The position numbers and the translations under genes were made by a program. A stretch of DNA of 33,229 bases from Clostridiales bacterium. Lineage in GTDB: Bacteria > Bacillota > Clostridia > Christensenellales > Aristaeellaceae. The DNA is taken from the NCBI GenBank assembly GCA_015056395.1, contig SVGK01000004.1, positions 1 to 33,229 on the forward strand, written 5' to 3'. The notes below the pieces were generated by a model, which was not told the origin of the DNA, did no database searches, and saw only the letters and a list, made by a program, of their open reading frames with translations. Positions 29,465-33,229 of the stretch are shown here, in pieces. Position 1 is the first letter of the stretch. Every line of letters begins with the position of its first letter.

Positions 29465-30424
29465 ATGTCTTCTCCCATACTTTACATCGTCGTCCCCTGC
29501 TACAACGAGGAGGAGGCGCTGCCCATATCGGCCAGGCGTCTGCTCGAGCTGACGGACGACATGGTCGAAAAAGCGCTGATATCGCCCAAAAGCCGCATCG
29601 TGCTTGTGGACGACGGCAGCAAGGACAGGACGTGGGAGGTCATAAGCGGCCTGCACGAAGAGAACGAGCGCTTCGACGGCATCAAGCTTGCGCACAACGC
29701 CGGCCACATGAACGCGCTTTGGGCGGGCATGACGCTCTCCGCGCCGCGCTGCGACTGCCTGGTCTCCATAGACGCCGACCTGCAGGACGACGTGAACGCC
29801 ATATACGGCTTCCTGAAGGAATACGCCGCCGGCGCGGACGTGGTCTACGGCGTGCGGTCGTCGCGCAAGACGGACACTCCCTTCAAGCGCGGCACGGCGC
29901 AGGGCTTCTACAAGCTCATGCACCGCCTGGGCGTGGAGATGGTGTACAACGCCGCGGACTACAGGCTGCTCTCGCGGCGCGCGCTGGAGGCGCTTCTGTC
30001 CTTTGGCGAGGTGAACATGTTCCTGCGCGGCATGGTGCCCATGCTGGGCTTCAAGACCGCGAAGGTCGAATACGAGCGTGGCGTGCGCGTGGCGGGCGAG
30101 AGCAAGTATCCCCTCAAAAAGATGGTCGCGTTCGCCATAGAGGGCATCACCTCCACCACGAACAAGCCCATACGCTATGTGACGGCGCTGGGGCTTCTGT
30201 GCGTGATACTGGGCCTGGCCATGGCGGTGTACGTGCTGGTTTCCCTCTTCTCCGGGCATACCGTGGCGGGGTGGCCGTCCATCATGATGTCCATATGGAT
30301 GCTGGGCGGGCTGCAGCTCGTGGCGCTGGGCATGATCGGCGAATACGTGGGCAAGATCTACATGGAGACGAAGCGCCGCCCGAAGTTCATACTGGAGGAG
30401 CATCTGACCAGCGATGAAGGCTGA
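29465..30424 (+). CDS. Family 2 glycosyltransferase, membrane-anchored (GtrB/CsbB-like)
   Basis: A 319-residue inverting glycosyltransferase. The GT-A domain shows IVVPCYNEEEALP at the N-terminus, the nucleotide-binding VLVDDGSKD (Asp49, Asp50), and SIDADLQDD, which holds the DxD-type metal-binding motif (Asp103, Asp105). The C-terminus has two membrane helices (YVTALGLLCVILGLAMAVYVLVSLF and WPSIMMSIWMLGGLQLVALGMIGEYVGKIY), the layout of polyprenyl-phosphate glycosyltransferases that load a sugar onto undecaprenyl phosphate. The acceptor and sugar are not determined, and no GtrA-type flippase gene lies next to it. The start at ATG 29465 has AAGGTGG 8 nt upstream; the frame also opens at a GTG within that site. 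The MATE gene begins 50 nt downstream. Confidence 0.9.
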   Translation: MSSPILYIVVPCYNEEEALPISARRLLELTDDMVEKALISPKSRIVLVDDGSKDRTWEVISGLHEENERFDGIKLAHNAGHMNALWAGMTLSAPRCDCLVSIDADLQDDVNAIYGFLKEYAAGADVVYGVRSSRKTDTPFKRGTAQGFYKLMHRLGVEMVYNAADYRLLSRRALEALLSFGEVNMFLRGMVPMLGFKTAKVEYERGVRVAGESKYPLKKMVAFAIEGITSTTNKPIRYVTALGLLCVILGLAMAVYVLVSLFSGHTVAGWPSIMMSIWMLGGLQLVALGMIGEYVGKIYMETKRRPKFILEEHLTSDEG

Positions 30425-30474
30425 TCGCCGCACCATCCATCTACCGATCCCCGTACAAACACCAGGAGGTCCGC

Positions 30475-31863
30475 ATGCGCTCCAGAAGAAATGACATCGA
30501 CATGCTCCACGGCCCGCTCGCGGGCAAGCTGTTCCTGTTCGCGCTGCCGCTGGCGGCCTCCGCGGTGCTGCAGCAGCTGTTCAACGCCGCCGACCTGGCC
30601 GTCGTGGGCAACTTCGCCACGCCCCAGGCCATGGCCGCGGTGGGCAGCAACGGCTCCGTCATATCGCTGCTGGTCAGCCTGTTCGTGGGCATGTCCGTGG
30701 GCGCGAACGTGGTCATCGCCAACCTGATCGGCGCGGGGCGGCGCGAGGACATCAACGACGCCGTGCACACCGTGGTCGCGCTGGCGCTGGCCTCCGGCGC
30801 GTTCCTGATGGCGGCGGGCATGCTGCTCGCGCCCAGGATACTCAGGATGATGGGCGCGCCCGAAGAGGTCATGTCGCTGGCGGTCGTATATCTGCGCATA
30901 TACTTCGTCGGCATGCCCGCCATAATGCTCTACAACTTCGGCTCGGCGGTGCTGCGCAGCCACGGCGATTCGCGCCGCCCGTTCATGAGCCTGACGCTGG
31001 CGGGCATAGTGAACGTGCTGCTCAACCTGCTCTTCGTGATCGTGTTCAGGCTGCACGTGATCGGCGTGGGGCTTGCGACGGTGCTTTCCAACTACCTGGC
31101 CGCGGGCCTGACGGTGGCGTTCTTGATGAACGAGCAGCCCGAATACCGCCTGCGCCCGGCAAAGATACGCTTCAAACGGGAATACCTGGTCAGCGTGCTG
31201 AAGATCGGCGTGCCGGCGGGCATACAGGGCATGGTGTTCTCGCTCAGCAACGTGGTGATACAGACGGCGGTCAACAGCTTCGGCGCGAACTGCATCGCCG
31301 GCAACACGGCGGGGCAGAACTTCGAATTCATCTCCTACTGCATCATAAACGCCTTCGGGCAGACGGTGGTCACGTTCGTGAGCCAGAACTACGGCGCGGG
31401 CGACGCCGCGCGCTGCAAAAAGGCGCTGCGCGAGGGCGCGCTGATCTGCTTAGGCATCGACATCGCGGTGCTCGCGGCGCTCTACGCGGGGCGCTACACC
31501 GCGATACGGCTGTTCACGACCGACCCGGCCATCATCGAATTCGCGATGGTGCGCATACGCTACGCCATGGCGTTCCACTTCCTGTGCATCACCTATGAGC
31601 TGCCCGCGGGCGCGCTGCGCGGGCTGAACTGGAGCGTCGTGCCGGCGCTGATCTCCATGCTGGGCACGTGCGCGTTCAGGCTCGTATACGTGCTGGTATA
31701 CCTCCCGACGCACCGCAGCATGGAGACGCTGATCAGCGTGTACCCGATATCGTGGGTGCTGACGGGCATCGTGATGATCACGGCGTACTTCATCGTGAGC
31801 AGGAAGGCGTTTGGGGAGTTAGGAGTGAGGAGTGAGGAACGAGGAGTCGGGGAAGGCGATTGA
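30475..31863 (+). CDS. MATE family multidrug/sodium antiporter
   Basis: A 462-residue membrane protein with about 12 transmembrane helices in two homologous halves, the MATE (MatE) layout. Typical features are the opening GPLAGKLFLFALPLAASAVLQQLFNAADLAVVGNFA, SVGANVVIANLIGAG, and the second-half counterpart KIGVPAGIQGMVFSLSNVVIQTAVNSFGANCIAGNTAGQNFEFI. It should export cationic compounds or metabolites in exchange for Na+ or H+. AGGAGG lies 5 nt before the ATG. The end is odd: after the last helix and KAF, the final codons (GELGVRSEERGVGEGD) are translated from heptad array F, so the native C-terminus seems to have been replaced by repeat DNA. Transport should not be affected, as these residues lie beyond the last helix. 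Confidence 0.93.
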   Translation: MRSRRNDIDMLHGPLAGKLFLFALPLAASAVLQQLFNAADLAVVGNFATPQAMAAVGSNGSVISLLVSLFVGMSVGANVVIANLIGAGRREDINDAVHTVVALALASGAFLMAAGMLLAPRILRMMGAPEEVMSLAVVYLRIYFVGMPAIMLYNFGSAVLRSHGDSRRPFMSLTLAGIVNVLLNLLFVIVFRLHVIGVGLATVLSNYLAAGLTVAFLMNEQPEYRLRPAKIRFKREYLVSVLKIGVPAGIQGMVFSLSNVVIQTAVNSFGANCIAGNTAGQNFEFISYCIINAFGQTVVTFVSQNYGAGDAARCKKALREGALICLGIDIAVLAALYAGRYTAIRLFTTDPAIIEFAMVRIRYAMAFHFLCITYELPAGALRGLNWSVVPALISMLGTCAFRLVYVLVYLPTHRSMETLISVYPISWVLTGIVMITAYFIVSRKAFGELGVRSEERGVGEGD

Positions 31864-31878
31864 CAATTAATAATCAAC
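31816..31878. repeat. Degenerate heptanucleotide array F (9 units), overlapping the MATE 3' end
   Basis: Nine 7-mers in one register, from gagttag and gagtgag units to aattaat and aatcaac. Forty-eight bases lie inside the MATE reading frame, including its stop. Unit gagttag is the reverse complement of ctaactc in arrays A and B, so this array is inverted relative to them. Confidence 0.75.
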
Positions 31879-32015
31879 AGTGGCGGTGGAAATCGCTTCG
31901 CGATCTCTTTGATTTGTTTGGACGACGGGCGGTCGAGGGGGGGGCGGATGAGGCATCGTTTTTCTGATATGTCGTTATGGGGATGCCCCATGTGACGCCG
32001 CTGAGCTTTTGGTTG

Positions 32016-32050
32016 GTCGAACGAACATCACGCAGGGACGCCATTCATGG
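32016..32050. repeat. 35-bp direct repeat, left copy (truncated palindrome)
   Basis: Matches 32417-32451 at 33 of 35 positions. It begins gtcgaacgaacatc and ends inside the left half and centre of a GGACGCC palindrome whose right arm is missing. Confidence 0.75.
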
Positions 32051-32128
32051 TCAAGAGTGACATGGTTTGCACATTCACCACCGAAAATGTGGTTGAAACA
32101 TCACAGTTCCCGTAGCTTCGTAGCCCCC

Positions 32129-32364
32129 CGTGACCCCTGATCACCTTTTCGTTCCCGAGCCGCGTGACCCCTTTCACATCGGCTCACGCACAGTCGCAGC
32201 CACCGCGCTTTGCGCAGCGCCGCAGGCGTCCTTGACGGTTCTCCTTCGGTCTGCTACACTTTTCTCACGGCGAGGGCGGCGGATGTCCTGACCACCTCTC
32301 CGCCCTTCACCGTGCCTTCAAGACAGCAGACCGGAGGAGGTTCGTCAAGGATGGCAGACGGTCG
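32129..32364 (-). repeat. Structured element, copy B (putative structured RNA or hairpin element)
   Basis: A 236-bp element homologous, on the minus strand, to 10262-10504. Shared landmarks in element orientation are CGACCG, CCATCCTTGACGAACC, the 15-bp outer stem (32325-32339 with 32241-32255, one mismatch), the inner stem (32303-32314 with about 32265-32276), a 5-bp hairpin (32205-32209 with 32216-32220), GCGCGGTGGCTG, a GTGA/TCAC hairpin (32164-32187) and GCTCGGGAA. In the outer stem a T-A pair of copy A is G-C here, and in the inner stem a C-G pair is T-G. It is bracketed by the 35-bp direct repeats. Confidence 0.75.
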
Positions 32365-32416
32365 AGGAACCAAACCTCGATCTGAGTCTGTAATGATCCC
32401 ATATCACCCACGATTT

Positions 32417-32456
32417 GTCGAACGAACATCCCGTAGGGACGCCATTCATGGCGTCC
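32417..32456 (-). repeat. 35-bp direct repeat, right copy, with complete CTACGG-tagged palindrome (copy 7)
   Basis: Direct repeat 32417-32451 overlaps a complete palindrome GGACGCCATTCATGGCGTCC (32437-32456) that carries CCGTAG on its left, i.e. reverse orientation. Confidence 0.8.
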
Positions 32457-32496
32457 GTCCCGTGTGCGTATATCATCGCGTGTACAAGGAAAACGT

Positions 32497-32521
32497 GGCG
32501 GCCTGGAGGCCGCCGCTACGG
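32497..32521 (+). repeat. CTACGG-tagged palindrome, copy 8 (GGCGGCC core)
   Basis: GGCGGCCTGGAGGCCGCC (32497-32514) followed by GCTACGG, the same form as copy 5. Confidence 0.75.
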
Positions 32522-32582
32522 TGTGTACGTTTTTTAGTGTTGGCGCCGCACGAAGGCGCATGGAAGAAAGAGGTCTATCCCG

Positions 32583-33229
32583 ATGAAAAAAAAGCATCGT
32601 TTACTGCTGCTGGCGGCCATACTGCTTTGCGCCGCCGCATACCTGGCTTTTTGGTGCGTATCCTACCACGCGGACGATACGGCGAAGGCCGCGCTTGCGT
32701 CCACGGACCGCGTGATCGTGTCCAACGAGCCCTACGGATGGTTCTTCGACGGGCCTTCCGAGGACAGCGCGCTTGCCTTCTATCCGGGCGCGCTGGTGCA
32801 GGAGACGGCGTACGCGCCGCTGCTCAAGGGACTTGCGGAGGGCGGCCTGGACGTGTGCCTGATCGACATGCCGTTCCACATGGCCATACTGTCGCCGAAC
32901 AAGGCGCGCGTCGCGCTGCAGCGGCACAGCTATGCGCACTGGTATGTCGGCGGACATTCGCTGGGCGGCGCCATGGCCGCACGGTTCGCGCAGCACAACG
33001 CCGCCAATGTGGAAGGCGTCGTGCTGCTCGCCGCCTATCCGGAGGCGCCTTTGGATCCGTCGCTTGCCGAGATCATGATCTACGGCACCGAGGACGGCGT
33101 GCTCAACATGCAAAAGGCCGAGGCGGAACGGGAGACCGCCTCGCCGCGCTTCACGGAGCACATCATACAGGGCGGCAACCACGCGCAGTTCGGATGCTAT
33201 GGCGAACAGCGCGGCGACGGCGCCGCCGC
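32583..33229 (+). CDS. Alpha/beta hydrolase, secreted or membrane-anchored (3' end beyond window)
   Basis: The open frame starts at ATG 32583 (AGAGGT 8 nt upstream) and runs off the window after 215 codons. The N-terminus MKKKHRLLLLAAILLCAAAYLAFWCV is a signal peptide or single membrane anchor. The rest fits the alpha/beta-hydrolase family PF12695-type: FYPGALVQETAYAPLLKGLAEGGLDVCLIDMP, the nucleophile elbow GGHSLGGAMA (catalytic Ser in GHSLG), VEGVVLLAAYPE, a YGTEDGV segment with the likely catalytic Asp, and GGNHAQFGCYG with the catalytic His. All triad residues are visible before the cut, so only the C-terminal end is missing. Substrate unknown; hydrolysis of an ester at the cell surface is likely. 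Confidence 0.88.
   Translation, partial: MKKKHRLLLLAAILLCAAAYLAFWCVSYHADDTAKAALASTDRVIVSNEPYGWFFDGPSEDSALAFYPGALVQETAYAPLLKGLAEGGLDVCLIDMPFHMAILSPNKARVALQRHSYAHWYVGGHSLGGAMAARFAQHNAANVEGVVLLAAYPEAPLDPSLAEIMIYGTEDGVLNMQKAEAERETASPRFTEHIIQGGNHAQFGCYGEQRGDGAA

Larger units (their letters stand above)
31864..32582. other. Gene-free repeat island 4 (between MATE and hydrolase genes)
   Basis: It contains the end of heptad array F, a 35-bp direct repeat (32016-32050), a small hairpin (about 32075-32099), structured element copy B (32129-32364, minus), the second direct repeat (32417-32451) with a complete GGACGCC palindrome (32432-32456), and a GGCGGCC palindrome with CTACGG tag (32497-32521). No gene and no clear promoter for the downstream hydrolase was seen. 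Confidence 0.8.

Noticed and set aside
32164-32187. Group II intron domain V-like hairpin in element B
   Set aside because: GAGCCG and GAAA-like strings occur, but the AGC triad, bulge spacing and tetraloop do not fit, and the matching region of copy A does not fold that way.
1-33229. tRNA or rRNA genes
   Set aside because: No stretch with a tRNA-like TTCGANTC arm ending in CCA, or with rRNA signature, was noticed on either strand by eye; a covariance-model scan could still find a divergent one.

Overview
The window is about 33 kb of a GC-rich bacterial chromosome, most likely from an uncultured gut-type Bacillota (class Clostridia; a Christensenellales-like lineage is only a guess). The grounds are AGGAGG-type ribosome binding sites, TTGACA/TATAAT-type promoters, a T-box riboswitch in front of alaS, a BspA-like leucine-rich-repeat protein, an M20C PepD, an M16C peptidase, a UPF0175/DUF3368 locus, a vWA gene beside a macrodomain-HTH gene, and GC-rich coding sequence that still uses many ATA (Ile) and AGG (Arg) codons. 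No rRNA, tRNA, CRISPR array or complete insertion sequence is visible.

Layout. Position 1-188 is the tail of an IS630-type transposase. From 275 to 6896 everything is on the minus strand: a glycerophosphodiesterase, a UPF0175 antitoxin with a decapitated DUF3368 toxin, thymidylate kinase, a tightly packed five-gene unit (vWA protein, nitroreductase, secreted CAP protein, small membrane protein, second nitroreductase) and a macrodomain-HTH protein. At 7011-9742 a membrane-anchored coiled-coil protein (+) converges on an EF-G-like GTPase (-). From 10862 the plus strand carries dprA, a secreted M16C metallopeptidase, pepD and, behind a T-box leader, a short alaS. A DUF4258/YgiT-type toxin-antitoxin pair and an SH3-domain secreted protein (-) follow, then a BspA-like LRR protein (+), a small XRE regulator (-), a nucleoside/uridine kinase-like gene 3 nt ahead of dnaE, a GT2 glycosyltransferase, a MATE transporter and the start of a secreted or membrane-anchored alpha/beta hydrolase that runs off the end.

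The unusual content lies in four gene-free islands (9743-10861, 16927-17562, 28985-29464, 31864-32582). They share three kinds of repeated DNA. (1) Short GC-rich palindromes of the form GGACGCC-N6-GGCGTCC with a CTACGG tag always on the same side. (2) Degenerate tandem arrays with a strict 7-nt period whose sequence drifts while the register is kept. (3) A roughly 240-bp element present twice (10262-10504 plus; 32129-32364 minus) with nested stems that show compensatory changes, which looks like a mobile hairpin element or structured RNA. A strong promoter with no proper gene behind it lies upstream of copy A. One heptad array has entered the 3' end of the MATE gene and supplies its last codons. 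These repeats are the best candidates for something not yet described.

Functionally the genes are mostly housekeeping (dTMP synthesis, replication, alanine charging, DNA uptake/recombination, peptide breakdown) mixed with envelope proteins and stress or conflict modules (vWA/macro-HTH, nitroreductases, two toxin-antitoxin loci, MATE efflux).
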